Of a stretch of 64,000 nt of DNA, positions 34,366 to 42,925 are shown piece after piece. The DNA lies in contig NZ_CP154857.1 of the NCBI RefSeq assembly GCF_039614715.1, positions 3,286,001 through 3,350,000 of the forward strand. The letters are read 5' to 3'. This DNA is from Microbacterium sp. AZCO (GTDB lineage: Bacteria > Actinomycetota > Actinomycetes > Actinomycetales > Microbacteriaceae). How positions within the stretch are numbered: position 1 is the stretch's first letter; every line of letters begins with the position of its first letter. A program made the translations under genes and the position numbers. The notes below the pieces were generated by a model that saw only the letters and a program-made list of their open reading frames with translations, did no database searches and was not told the origin of the DNA.

Positions 34366-35283
34366 ATGTCACTCGACGGCAAGGTCGCCATCGTCACCGG
34401 ATCCGGCCGAGGACTCGGCCTCGCCTACGCGCAGGAACTCGCACGCCAGGGCGCAGCCGTCGTCGTCAACGATGTCGACCCTGCAGCGGCAGCCGCGGCC
34501 GTCGAGTCGATCGAGACCGTCGGCGGGCGGGCTGTCGCGGTCGTCGCCCCCGTGGGGCCGACCGAGACGGCGAAGCAGCTCGTCCAGACCGCCGTCGAGA
34601 CCTTCGGCGGCCTCGACATCCTCGTCACCAACGCCGGGGTGCTGCGCGACACCGTGCTGTGGAAGATGAGCGACGACGACTTCGACACCGTGATCGGCAT
34701 CCACCTGCGCGGCACGTTCACGTGCGTCCGCGAGGCGGCCACCTACATGCGCGAGGACGGGGTGGCGGGCCGCGTCATCTGCATCGGCTCGCCCACGGGG
34801 CAGCGCGGCAACTTCGGCCAGACGAACTACGCGGCCGCGAAGGCCGGCATCGTCGGCATGGTGCGCACGTGGGCTCTCGAGCTGAAGCGCGCGAACATCA
34901 CGGTCAACGCCGTCATCCCCGTCGCCGCGACCGCGATGACCGCGACGGTCCCCTACTTCGCCGCTGCCGTCGAAGCCGACGAGAAGGGCGAGGCGATGCC
35001 CGCGTTCTTCCGCCACGACCTCGGCTTCGGGACGTCCGACGACGTCGCCGGCCTCATCGCCTATCTCGCGTCGGATGCCGCGGCCGGCGTCTCGGGCCAG
35101 GCCATCGGCGTGGGCGGCGACCGCCTGCAGCTGTGGTCGCATCCCGAGCCCGTGCAGACGGCCTACCACGACGGCGGCTGGACCTTCGAGAGCCTCGTCG
35201 ACGGGTTCCCCGCCTTCATCGAGGGCAACGAGCAGACGGTGGGCGAGAGGTTCCCGCCGCTCCCCGACGAGCTGCAGCGCTGA
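34366..35283 (+). CDS. SDR-family 3-hydroxyacyl-CoA dehydrogenase (hydroxycinnamate pathway)
   Basis: 305 residues: T-G-S-G-R-G-L-G at 11-18, N-A-G at 89-91, catalytic Ser 142, Tyr 155 and Lys 159. It resembles the dehydrogenase of peroxisomal-type multifunctional enzymes. In the cou-type pathway it would oxidise the 3-hydroxy-3-aryl-propionyl-CoA to the beta-keto ester. ATG with AAGGAG 6 bases upstream. The C-terminal extension (about 255-305) is longer than in FabG. Confidence 0.85.
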   Translation: MSLDGKVAIVTGSGRGLGLAYAQELARQGAAVVVNDVDPAAAAAAVESIETVGGRAVAVVAPVGPTETAKQLVQTAVETFGGLDILVTNAGVLRDTVLWKMSDDDFDTVIGIHLRGTFTCVREAATYMREDGVAGRVICIGSPTGQRGNFGQTNYAAAKAGIVGMVRTWALELKRANITVNAVIPVAATAMTATVPYFAAAVEADEKGEAMPAFFRHDLGFGTSDDVAGLIAYLASDAAAGVSGQAIGVGGDRLQLWSHPEPVQTAYHDGGWTFESLVDGFPAFIEGNEQTVGERFPPLPDELQR

Positions 35284-35305
35284 CCCTTCGTCAGGCTCAG
35301 GGACC
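35284..35305 (-). repeat. Dispersed 22-bp repeat copy between two operon genes
   Basis: Minus-oriented CCTGAGCCTGACGAAGG, starting directly after the SDR stop and ending 12 bases before the next start. Confidence 0.7.
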
Positions 35306-35317
35306 GCCGGACGCGAA

Positions 35318-36205
35318 ATGACCACCCGCTACGAATCAGCGATCGACGTCGCCGCGCTCACGGCGATCGACGTGCACGTGCACATCGAGGTCGACGGGCA
35401 CGGGCACCACTCCCTCCCCGACGATCTCGTCGAGGCGGCCTCCCGGTACTTCTCGGCCGACGGACCGCGCCCCGATCTCGACTCCGTCGCCGCCTACTAC
35501 CGCGAGCGCCGCATGGCAGCCGTCGTCTTCACCGTCGACGCCGAGACGCAGCTCGGCCACTCCCCCGTGTCGAGCGCCGAGATCGCCGAGGGTGCGGCAC
35601 GGAACAACGACGTGCTCATCCCGTTCGGATCCGTGGATCCCCGCCGCACCGACGCGGTGGACCGGGCGCGGCGGCTCGTGGAGGAGCACGGGGTGCGCGG
35701 CTTCAAGTTCCACCCCACGGTGCAGGGGTTCGATCCGAGCGACGAGCGCCACTATCCGCTTTACGCGGTGATCCAGGATGCCGCGGTCCCGGCGCTCTTC
35801 CACACGGGGCAGACCGGGATCGGCGCCGGTCTGCCGGGTGGGCGCGGTCTTCGGCTCGGCCTGTCCAACCCGATCCTGCTGGACCCGGTCGCCGCGGACT
35901 TCCCCGACCTCCAGATCATCATGGCCCACCCCTCGGTGCCGTGGCAGGACGAGGCCCTCTCCGTCGCGACCCACAAGCACAACACCTGGATCGACCTCTC
36001 AGGCTGGAGTCCCAAGTACTTCCCCGAGACGCTCGTGCGCGCCGCGAACTCGTACCTCAAGAGCCGCGTGCTCTTCGGCTCGGACTTCCCCCTGCTGACC
36101 CCCGATCGGTGGCAGCGCGACGTCGCGACGACGGCGCTCAAACAGGAAGTCATGCCCGGCATCCTCAAGGACAACGCGGTCCGCCTCCTCGGACTCGGCG
36201 CATGA
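35318..36205 (+). CDS. Amidohydrolase-2 family hydrolase (aryl-beta-ketoacyl-CoA hydrolase candidate)
   Basis: 295 residues of the ACMSD-like amidohydrolase family: D-V-H-V-H near residue 18, F-K-F-H-P-T, M-A-H-P-S and F-G-S-D-F-P-L-L-T metal motifs. In Rhodococcus jostii a protein of this family releases the hydroxybenzoate from 4-hydroxyphenyl-beta-ketoacyl-CoA, giving acetyl-CoA. Its place between the dehydrogenase and hydratase genes supports that. ATG 35318 lacks a clear ribosome site because the dispersed repeat lies there. Confidence 0.8.
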   Translation: MTTRYESAIDVAALTAIDVHVHIEVDGHGHHSLPDDLVEAASRYFSADGPRPDLDSVAAYYRERRMAAVVFTVDAETQLGHSPVSSAEIAEGAARNNDVLIPFGSVDPRRTDAVDRARRLVEEHGVRGFKFHPTVQGFDPSDERHYPLYAVIQDAAVPALFHTGQTGIGAGLPGGRGLRLGLSNPILLDPVAADFPDLQIIMAHPSVPWQDEALSVATHKHNTWIDLSGWSPKYFPETLVRAANSYLKSRVLFGSDFPLLTPDRWQRDVATTALKQEVMPGILKDNAVRLLGLGA

Positions 36206-36230
36206 ATTCCCATCCATCGAAGGAGACCCC

Positions 36231-36683
36231 ATGACCACCACCGTCGACTATTCCGACGTCGCAGGCCTCGCCGGCACGGACCTCGGCTGGACCGAATGGC
36301 TCGAGGTCACGCAGGACCGCGTCGACCTCTTCGCTGATGCGACCGACGACCACCAGTGGATCCACGTCGACCCGGTGCGCGCAGCGGACGGACCGTTCGG
36401 CGGGCCGATCGCGCACGGATTCCTGAGCCTCTCTCTCACGGTGAAGTTCTGGTCGGAGCTGTTCGACGTGACCGACGTCACGACGCGCGTCAACTACGGG
36501 CTCGACAAGGTGCGCTTCGTCTCGCCCGTCAAGGTCGGCGCGCGCGTGCGGATGAACGCCGTCATCGCGGAGGTCACCGAGGTGCGCGGCGGATACCAGT
36601 TCGCCGTCGACCAGACCATCGAGATCGAGGGTGCGGACAAGCCCGCCGTCGTCGCGCGCGGGCTGTACCGCTTCTACGCCTGA
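36231..36683 (+). CDS. MaoC-like (R)-enoyl-CoA hydratase
   Basis: 150-residue hotdog protein with the hydratase motif D-D-H-Q-W-I-H-V-D (39-47) and G-P-I-A-H-G-F-L near 58. It would add water to p-coumaroyl- or feruloyl-CoA. AAGGAG before the ATG; 25 bases after the amidohydrolase gene. Confidence 0.88.
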   Translation: MTTTVDYSDVAGLAGTDLGWTEWLEVTQDRVDLFADATDDHQWIHVDPVRAADGPFGGPIAHGFLSLSLTVKFWSELFDVTDVTTRVNYGLDKVRFVSPVKVGARVRMNAVIAEVTEVRGGYQFAVDQTIEIEGADKPAVVARGLYRFYA

Positions 36684-36690
36684 CCGGGAC

Positions 36691-36735
36691 GTCCTCGGCC
36701 CGAACGTCCTCGGACCGCACGCCCTCGCACCGCAC
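36691..36735. repeat. Three 15-bp tandem repeats before the CoA ligase
   Basis: GTCCTCGGCCCGAAC, GTCCTCGGACCGCAC and GCCCTCGCACCGCAC in direct succession, filling most of the 67-base gap between the hydratase and ligase genes. Confidence 0.75.
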
Positions 36736-36750
36736 GCTCGAAGGAGAGAC

Positions 36751-38274
36751 ATGCGCAATCGCGGCATCGGCTTCTGGCTCGCCAAGCGCCGGCTGAAGAA
36801 CCCCGGCAAGACCGCCGTCGTCTTCGGCGACGACGTGCTCCCCTATCGACAGCTCGCCGACGACGCCGACCGCGTCGCGGCCGTGCTGTGGCATCGCGGC
36901 ATCCGCAAGGGCGACGCCGTCGCGTACATCGGCGAGAACAGCCCCCAGTTCCTCGAGGTGATGTTCGGCGCGGCGCAGCTCGGCGCCGTGTTCGTCCCGG
37001 TCAACACGCGGCTCGCCGCGCCCGAGATCAGCCACGTCCTCGTCGACTCGGGCGCGCGAGCCGTCGTGCTCGACGCGGAGTTCCTCGAGCGGGCGATGGC
37101 GGGGGTGGAGGCCGGGCGCATCGCGCACGTCATCGTGACCGGCGACGGGACGCCGCAGCATCCCGGACTGGCGCGCCTCATCACCCAGGCCTCCGGCGGA
37201 CACACCGTCGCCGACGTCGAGCTGGACGACCCTGCCGCCATCATCTACACGTCGGGGACGACGGGGCGGCCCAAGGGCGCCGTGCTGAGCAACGGCAACC
37301 TCACGTGGGTCGCCCTCAACTGCATCGTCGACTACGACGTCGTCTCGACCGACGTCTCGCTCATGATCTCGCCGCTCTTCCACGTCGCCTCGCTCGGGAT
37401 GGGAGCCCTTCCCGTGCTCCTCAAGGGCGCGACGCTCGTGCTCGAGAAGGGCTTCGAGGCGGGCCGGGCACTCGCCCTCATCGAGCGGCACGGCATCACG
37501 ATGCTGAGCGGCGTGCCCACGACGTACCAGATGATGGCCGACCATCCGGCCTGGGCGACGACCGACCTGTCATCGCTGCACAAGCTCACGTGCGGCGGCT
37601 CCGCGGTGCCGACGCGCATCCTCAACGCGTACGAGGATCGCGGACTCTCGTTCTCGCAGGGGTACGGCATGACCGAGACCTCTCCCGGTGCGACCTCGCT
37701 GTCGCCCGAGATGACCCGCGCGAAGCAGGGCAGCGTGGGGCTGCCGCACTTCTTCACCGAGGTGCGCATCGCCGACGAGCATGGCGACGTCGTTCCCCGC
37801 GGCACGATCGGCGAGATCGAGGTCGCGGGCCCGAACGTGTTCCTGGGCTACCACGGCATGCCCGACGCGACGGTGCAGGCCTTCACCGACGACGGCTGGT
37901 ACCGCTCCGGCGACCTCGGATACCTCGACGAGGACGGCTACCTCTTCATCGCCGATCGGCTGAAGGACATGATCATCTCGGGCGGCGAGAACATCTATCC
38001 GGCCGAGGTCGAGAACCTCATCGCCGACATCGAGGGCATCTCGGGCGTCGCGGTCGTGGGCGTTCCCGACGAGCGCTGGGGCGAGGTCCCCTGGGCGGTC
38101 GTGACCCTCCGCGACGGTGCCGAGGTGGACACGGAGGCGGTCCGGCGTCACCTCGAGGGCCTCGTGGCGCGCTACAAGCTGCCGAAGAACGTCATCGTCG
38201 TGGAAGACCTCCCCCGCACCGCGTCGGGCAAGATCCGCAAGGCGGATCTTCGCGCGCGCTACGGCGACGCCTGA
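36751..38274 (+). CDS. Acyl/aryl-CoA synthetase (hydroxycinnamate-CoA ligase candidate)
   Basis: 507-residue AMP-forming ligase: P-loop Y-T-S-G-T-T-G-R-P-K-G near 167, Y-G-M-T-E near 308, S-G-D-L near 389, G-G-E-N-I-Y-P near 412, and the catalytic Lys in G-K-I-R-K-A near 496. It activates a carboxylic acid to its CoA ester; the operon points to p-coumarate, ferulate or related acids, as for CouL. AAGGAG before the ATG. A fatty-acid substrate is the alternative. Confidence 0.85.
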   Translation: MRNRGIGFWLAKRRLKNPGKTAVVFGDDVLPYRQLADDADRVAAVLWHRGIRKGDAVAYIGENSPQFLEVMFGAAQLGAVFVPVNTRLAAPEISHVLVDSGARAVVLDAEFLERAMAGVEAGRIAHVIVTGDGTPQHPGLARLITQASGGHTVADVELDDPAAIIYTSGTTGRPKGAVLSNGNLTWVALNCIVDYDVVSTDVSLMISPLFHVASLGMGALPVLLKGATLVLEKGFEAGRALALIERHGITMLSGVPTTYQMMADHPAWATTDLSSLHKLTCGGSAVPTRILNAYEDRGLSFSQGYGMTETSPGATSLSPEMTRAKQGSVGLPHFFTEVRIADEHGDVVPRGTIGEIEVAGPNVFLGYHGMPDATVQAFTDDGWYRSGDLGYLDEDGYLFIADRLKDMIISGGENIYPAEVENLIADIEGISGVAVVGVPDERWGEVPWAVVTLRDGAEVDTEAVRRHLEGLVARYKLPKNVIVVEDLPRTASGKIRKADLRARYGDA

Positions 38275-38298
38275 GCGGGCCGGCACCCGCCCGCTCAG
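38271..38298. terminator. Bidirectional terminator covering both stop codons
   Basis: Arms CTGAGCGGGC (38271-38280) and GCCCGCTCAG (38289-38298), 8-base loop. Contains the ligase stop (38272-38274) and the paaX-type stop (38295-38297). Confidence 0.75.
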
Positions 38299-39140
38299 CC
38301 GATGAGCGCCGCGAAATCGCGAACGGCGGGGAAGGCGAACTCCCGGTGCCGACGTGTGAAGAGCTCGAACGAGCGGTCGGCGGGCCAGTCGTCGCCCATG
38401 TACTGCCGAGGCAGGCGCGGGTCCGCGCGCAGCAGCGCGAGCCAGTCCGCCACGAGGAGGGTGCGCGCCGTGACGGGAGCGAGGTCGGCCGCGGCATCCT
38501 CCCGCTCCCAGTGCGCGATGAACTCGTGGTGCGCCTCGCGGATCCTCTCGACGTCCCACGCCATCCGCACCGCATCCGCCATGGGGAACCCGTCGAGCTC
38601 CGTGGCGGAGAAGGCGATGACGGATGCCGGCGGCAGGTCGGGAATCAGCGCGCCCAGTGCCGCCGCGAGGTCGACCCGCCCCGGCGCGATCCACAGCCCA
38701 TCGCGGACGGCGCCGAAGCCCGACCACGTGAGGGCCGCCCGCAGGCGATGCCGCAGATCGCGGAGGTTCTCCGGGATGGTGAAGGTCACGAGCGTCCACC
38801 CCTCCCCGAGGGGCTCGAACGGCGCGGGCCCGTTGACGCGGCCCGACGCCTCCCTGAGCACCTCGTTGCCGTGGGGCGTCAGTTCGAAGCCGATCTCGCG
38901 CCCGAGCCGGTGGCGCTCGAGCAGGCCGCTCGCGACCATGCGGTCGAGGTTCGTGCGCACGGCGGGAGCGGCGACCCCCGCTCCCTCGAGCACGGTCAGC
39001 AGCACGGAGGTGCGCAGGGGCTCGAAGTAGCGATCGCAGACGTACTCGCCGAAGAACGCGAGGAGGAGCTGCCGCGGCTTGCGCGTCAGCACGGACGTCT
39101 CGGCGGCCGCGCGCGCCGTCGCGGTGACCGAGCCCGTCAT
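38295..39140 (-). CDS. PaaX-family transcriptional regulator
   Basis: 281 residues; winged helix in the first 100 (L-T-V-L-E-G-A-G-V-A-A-P-A-V-R-T-N-L) and the long PaaX C-terminal domain. PaaX proteins respond to aryl-CoA esters such as phenylacetyl-CoA. The ATG overlaps the ABC ATPase stop by 4 bases, so it is the last gene of the transporter operon and probably its regulator. Confidence 0.85.
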   Translation of the reverse strand: MTGSVTATARAAAETSVLTRKPRQLLLAFFGEYVCDRYFEPLRTSVLLTVLEGAGVAAPAVRTNLDRMVASGLLERHRLGREIGFELTPHGNEVLREASGRVNGPAPFEPLGEGWTLVTFTIPENLRDLRHRLRAALTWSGFGAVRDGLWIAPGRVDLAAALGALIPDLPPASVIAFSATELDGFPMADAVRMAWDVERIREAHHEFIAHWEREDAAADLAPVTARTLLVADWLALLRADPRLPRQYMGDDWPADRSFELFTRRHREFAFPAVRDFAALIG

Positions 39141-39943
39141 GCCGGCGAGCCTGGCCGCACGGCCTCACCGCGCTTCGCACGCTGAATCTGCTCGTAGACG
39201 TGCGTGCGCAGCTCGGTGAACCGTGGAAGCGCCCGCGTCGTGATCTGGTCGCGCTCCGGGGCGAGATCGATGGCGAGATCCTCCTGCACCCACGTCGGCG
39301 ACTTGGAGAGGACGACGACCCGCTCACCCAGATAGACCGACTCGTCGATGTCGTGCGTCACGAAGAGGATCGACATGCCCCGGTCGCGGTGGAGCGTCCG
39401 GACGAGGTCTTCAAGGTCGGCCCGGGTCTGCGCGTCGACCGCCGCGAACGGCTCGTCCATGATGAGCACCTCGGGCTGATACGCGACGGCGCGGGCGATC
39501 GCCACGCGCTGCTGCATCCCTCCGGAGAGCTGCCACGGGTAGCTGCGGGCTGCATGCTCGAGGCCGACGGCGAGGAGGGCGTCGTCGATGAGCCGATCGC
39601 GCTCGCTGCGGGAGAGTCCCTTGTGCTTGAGGGGCAGCTCGACGTTGCCGCGGACCGTGAGCCAGGGATAGAGGCTCCGGCCGTACTCCTGGAACACGAG
39701 CGCCATGTTCGGCGGTGGTGCCGTGACCCGCTGACCGTGCAGCTCGACGAGGCCGGCGGTGGGCCGGAGGAGTCCCGCGATGCACTTCAGGAGCGTCGTC
39801 TTGCCGCATCCCGACGGCCCGACGATGCAGACGAGCTCGCCCGGCGCCATCGCGAAGCTGATGTCGCCGATGGCCTCGACGCTTCCGGTCGAGGACTCGT
39901 AGACCTTCTTGAGGTGCTCGACCTCGAGGAGCACGTCAGGCAC
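39137..39943 (-). CDS. ABC transporter ATP-binding protein (NitT/TauT/SsuB type)
   Basis: 268 residues with Walker A G-P-S-G-C-G-K-T-T, signature L-S-G-G-M-Q-Q-R, Walker B V-L-I-M-D-E-P and switch His in V-T-H-D-I-D-E-S. GTG start, 8-base overlap with the upstream permease. Powers an importer for a small organic anion. Confidence 0.92.
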   Translation of the reverse strand: MPDVLLEVEHLKKVYESSTGSVEAIGDISFAMAPGELVCIVGPSGCGKTTLLKCIAGLLRPTAGLVELHGQRVTAPPPNMALVFQEYGRSLYPWLTVRGNVELPLKHKGLSRSERDRLIDDALLAVGLEHAARSYPWQLSGGMQQRVAIARAVAYQPEVLIMDEPFAAVDAQTRADLEDLVRTLHRDRGMSILFVTHDIDESVYLGERVVVLSKSPTWVQEDLAIDLAPERDQITTRALPRFTELRTHVYEQIQRAKRGEAVRPGSPA

Positions 39944-40760
39944 GCTCCACCTCCTTGATTCCGTGATACCACCGCAGCACCCGCCGCTCGACGAACCCGA
40001 AGATCGCGGCGAGCAGCACGCCGATGAGTCCGAGCAGCAGGATGCCGCTCCACATCTCGGCGATGAGGTAGTTGCGCTGGAAGTAGACGATCTGGAAGCC
40101 GACTCCCGACGACGAGTAGCCGAGCTCGGAGATGACCATGAGGATGAGTGCGATCGACAGGGACTGCCGCACGCCCGCCATGATGCGCGGGCTCGCCGCC
40201 GGCAGGACGAGGAAGCGCAGCCGCTCCCCCCGCGTCAGCGCGAAGGAGCGCGCCGTCTCGGTCATGACCGAATCGGTCGAGCGCACGCCCTCGATCGTGT
40301 TCAGGAGGATCGGCCAGACCGATCCCACGACGATCACGACGACCTTCATCGCGTCCGTCGGCCCCATCAGCACGACGAAGATGGGCAGCAGCACGGGCGG
40401 CGGAACCGCCCGGAAGAACTCCAGCATCGGCTCGAGCAGCTCGCGCAGCCACCGGTTCAGACCGATGAGCATCCCCGCCGCGATTCCGACGGCGATCGAG
40501 ATCACGATGCCGACGCCGAGTCGGGCGAGACTCGGCAGCACGTCGGTGAAGAACGCCGGACCGATCCACGTGTCGACGAACGCCTGGAGCAGCTCCGACG
40601 GCGACGGGAAGAACTGGGCCGGGGCGACGGTCGCCCAGATCCCCCAGATGACGACGAGGATGAGCGGCAGCCCGATGGCATAGGCGGTGTTCTCGCCGAT
40701 CTTCGCCCAGACGCGCGACGGGCGCCGGGGGGTGACGACGGTGCTTGTGTAGAGGGTCAC
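39936..40760 (-). CDS. ABC transporter permease (first of two in the NitT/TauT type)
   Basis: 274 residues, about six membrane segments and the E-A-A-like loop (E-T-A-R-S-F-A-L-T-R-G-E-R). GTG 40760 is chosen: AGGAGG lies 4 bases upstream and the GTG overlaps the previous stop (GTGA). Confidence 0.9.
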   Translation of the reverse strand: MTLYTSTVVTPRRPSRVWAKIGENTAYAIGLPLILVVIWGIWATVAPAQFFPSPSELLQAFVDTWIGPAFFTDVLPSLARLGVGIVISIAVGIAAGMLIGLNRWLRELLEPMLEFFRAVPPPVLLPIFVVLMGPTDAMKVVVIVVGSVWPILLNTIEGVRSTDSVMTETARSFALTRGERLRFLVLPAASPRIMAGVRQSLSIALILMVISELGYSSSGVGFQIVYFQRNYLIAEMWSGILLLGLIGVLLAAIFGFVERRVLRWYHGIKEVERA

Positions 40761-41587
40761 AGGACCTCCTCCCCGCGGACCGACTGGTGCCATGAGAGGG
40801 CGCGCCGCTCGACGGCTCGGAAGACGAGGTTGATGAGCACTCCGAGCACCCCTGTCACGATGACGAGCGCGTACACGGTCGGGTAGTTGCCGGCCGACTG
40901 CGCGAAGACGATCTCGCGGCCGAGACCCGGGTTGCCGATGAACATCTCGGCCGTGATCGCGAGGATCAGGGCGACCGCCGCAGCGAGTCGCAGGCCGGTC
41001 ATGAGGTACGGGAGCGCGGTGGGGAAGACGAGGTTCACGATGCGCGAGCTGCGCGAGAGGCCGAAGCTCCGGGCGGTGTCACGCGCGACGGCGTCGACGT
41101 CGGCGACGCCGTAGAGCACCTGGATGAAGACCTGCCAGAAGCTCGCGAACACGATGATCACGAGCGCCGCCTGCAGCTGATACCCGTACATGAGCACGGC
41201 GAGCGGAATGAGCGCGACCGAGGGGATCGGACGCAGGAACTCGACGGTCGTGTGCGTCGCGCGGCGCAGGAACGGGACGAGCCCGATCACCGTGGCCAGC
41301 ACCGTGCCGAGCACGGTCGCGATGGCGAGCCCGATGCCCCACGCCGTCATGGTGCGGCCCACGTTCCGCCAGAACTCGAGGTCCCTCATCTGCTGGCCGA
41401 GCGCGGCGAGCGTCTCGGTCGCGGTCGGGAAGAAGCGGGGGTCGACGACCCCGAGCGTGGGCAGGAGCTGCCACGTCACGAGGAAGCCGAGGATGCCGGC
41501 GAGGCCGAGGACGACCTTGCGCAGCGTCCGCTGGCGGCGCGGCGAGCGCACCCGCGCGGGCGCGGCGCCCAGGGTGGCGGTGGCCAT
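40757..41587 (-). CDS. ABC transporter permease (second)
   Basis: 276 residues, six membrane segments with the loop D-T-A-R-S-F-G-L-S-R-S-S-R. ATG 41587 with GGAG 5 bases upstream. Pairs with the other permease as a heterodimer. Confidence 0.9.
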   Translation of the reverse strand: MATATLGAAPARVRSPRRQRTLRKVVLGLAGILGFLVTWQLLPTLGVVDPRFFPTATETLAALGQQMRDLEFWRNVGRTMTAWGIGLAIATVLGTVLATVIGLVPFLRRATHTTVEFLRPIPSVALIPLAVLMYGYQLQAALVIIVFASFWQVFIQVLYGVADVDAVARDTARSFGLSRSSRIVNLVFPTALPYLMTGLRLAAAVALILAITAEMFIGNPGLGREIVFAQSAGNYPTVYALVIVTGVLGVLINLVFRAVERRALSWHQSVRGEEVL

Positions 41588-41623
41588 GGGTGCTCCGATC
41601 GGGAACGCGGGTCGGGTGGAGCG

Positions 41624-41666
41624 GATGAGGGGCCGGATGCCTGGCTGCGGCATCCATCCCCTCATC
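41624..41666 (-). other. Intercistronic stem-loop between binding-protein and permease genes
   Basis: GATGAGGGG + GGATGCC pairs with GGCATCC + CCCCTCATC across a 7-base loop (41642-41648), with one 2x2 internal bulge: 16 base pairs in all. Likely limits read-through or protects the upstream message, so the binding protein is made in excess. Confidence 0.7.
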
Positions 41667-41672
41667 GCGTGG

Positions 41673-42656
41673 CTACTGCTGCTGGATCAGACGGGAGTAG
41701 TCGGGCTCGGACTCGATGTAGCCGAACTCGAGCGCGAGGGCGCCCAGGTCTTCGATGCCGGCGTCGCCGAGGTCCCAGGTGAAGGTCGGCAGCGTGATGC
41801 CGGCCGCGGCCTCGTCGGGGATCTTGAGGTTCTTCGCGATCGCCGCGCGCACGGCGTCCTCGTGCGAGGAGGCCCAGTCCAGCGCCTCGGACATCGCGGC
41901 CGAGTAGGCCTTGACGAGGTCCGGCTTCTCGTCCATGAGCTTCTGGCTCGTGATGTTCGTGAGCACGGTGAGGCCGGGGATCGTGGCCTGGTAGGGCTGC
42001 AGGACAGAGGTTCCGCCGCCGCCGACGATCATGGCGCGGAACGGGTCCGGCGCCCAGGCGGCATCCATCGTCCCCGCTTCGAGCTGTGCCGGGACGTCGG
42101 GGAAGGCGACCTCGACGAACTTGATCGTCGAGGGGTCGCCGCCGTCGTCCTGCACGGCCTTGCGGATCGTCAGGTCGCCGGCCGCGCCGATGGTGTTGAC
42201 CGACACGGTCTTGCCCGCGAGGTCGGCCGGACGCGTGATTCCCGAGTCGGCCTTGGCGACCACCGCGTTGACGTCGGTGCCCGTCGGGAGACTGTTCGCG
42301 TAGTCGCCGATGATCGTGACGCCGAGGTCCTGGAGGTCGGCGCGGATCGGGCCGAAGGGCTGTCCGATGGCGAACTGGATGTCGCCGCTCAGGAGGGCCG
42401 GGATGGCATTGGCGCCTCCCTGCGCGGGGACGACCTCGATCTCGAGGCCGTGATCGGCGAAGATCCCCTCGTCTATCGCCGCCCAGAGGGCGCCCGTCTC
42501 GGCGATGGGAAGGGCAGCGACGCGGACGGGGGTCATCTCCCCGCTTTCACCGGCGTCGGTGGGTGCTCCGCTGGGCGGGGCGGCGGAATCGGTGCAGCCC
42601 GCGAGGGCAAGGGCTGCAGCGGCGAGGATGCCGAAGCCGGCAAGTCTCTTCTTCAT
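41673..42656 (-). CDS. ABC transporter substrate-binding lipoprotein (NitT/TauT type)
   Basis: 327 residues with a lipoprotein signal (M-K-K-R ... L-A-L-A-G-C, lipidated Cys 21) and an SsuA/NMT1-like fold (I-G-Q-P-F-G, V-S-V-N-T-I-G). It should be anchored outside the membrane and deliver a ligand to the two permeases. The ligand is not readable; neighbours suggest an aromatic acid. A minus-strand TTGACA at 42774-42779 may be its -35. Confidence 0.88.
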   Translation of the reverse strand: MKKRLAGFGILAAAALALAGCTDSAAPPSGAPTDAGESGEMTPVRVAALPIAETGALWAAIDEGIFADHGLEIEVVPAQGGANAIPALLSGDIQFAIGQPFGPIRADLQDLGVTIIGDYANSLPTGTDVNAVVAKADSGITRPADLAGKTVSVNTIGAAGDLTIRKAVQDDGGDPSTIKFVEVAFPDVPAQLEAGTMDAAWAPDPFRAMIVGGGGTSVLQPYQATIPGLTVLTNITSQKLMDEKPDLVKAYSAAMSEALDWASSHEDAVRAAIAKNLKIPDEAAAGITLPTFTWDLGDAGIEDLGALALEFGYIESEPDYSRLIQQQ

Positions 42657-42773
42657 CGAGGAGGCCTCTCATGACGGGTGTGGACAGGAACCTCGACGGG
42701 CGCCATCCGCCGCGAGCGGAGGGCCAGCACGTCGTCGTGGTGACGCTCTCATGGTGGAACGAAGGACGTTGAG

Positions 42774-42792
42774 TGTCAATACTTTCTTGACG
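42774..42792. promoter_or_regulatory. Divergent promoter element with GTCAA-N7-TTGAC repeat
   Basis: Minus-strand consensus TTGACA (42774-42779) faces plus-strand TTGACG (42787-42792); together they form a 5-bp inverted repeat. No good -10 is visible at standard spacing on either strand. Confidence 0.35.
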
Positions 42793-42845
42793 ATCGACAC
42801 AGAAGAATTGAATATCGATGCCTCCGCGGCCACCCGGATTACCTC

Positions 42846-42874
42846 TTGCCATTACCTATGTCGATAGGTACCGT
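42846..42874 (+). promoter_or_regulatory. Promoter of metF-purU-ligM with an operator in its spacer
   Basis: TTGCCA (42846-42851), 17-base spacer, TACCGT (42869-42874). The palindrome TACCTATGTCGATAGGTA (42853-42870; 7-bp arms, 4-base centre) fills the spacer, so a bound repressor would block RNA polymerase. Predicted start of transcription about 42881, 45 bases before the GTG. Confidence 0.65.
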
Positions 42875-42925
42875 TGTTACACCCCGCGACGCAGAGACGC
42901 CCGCATGAGGAAAGGACCTCGACCC

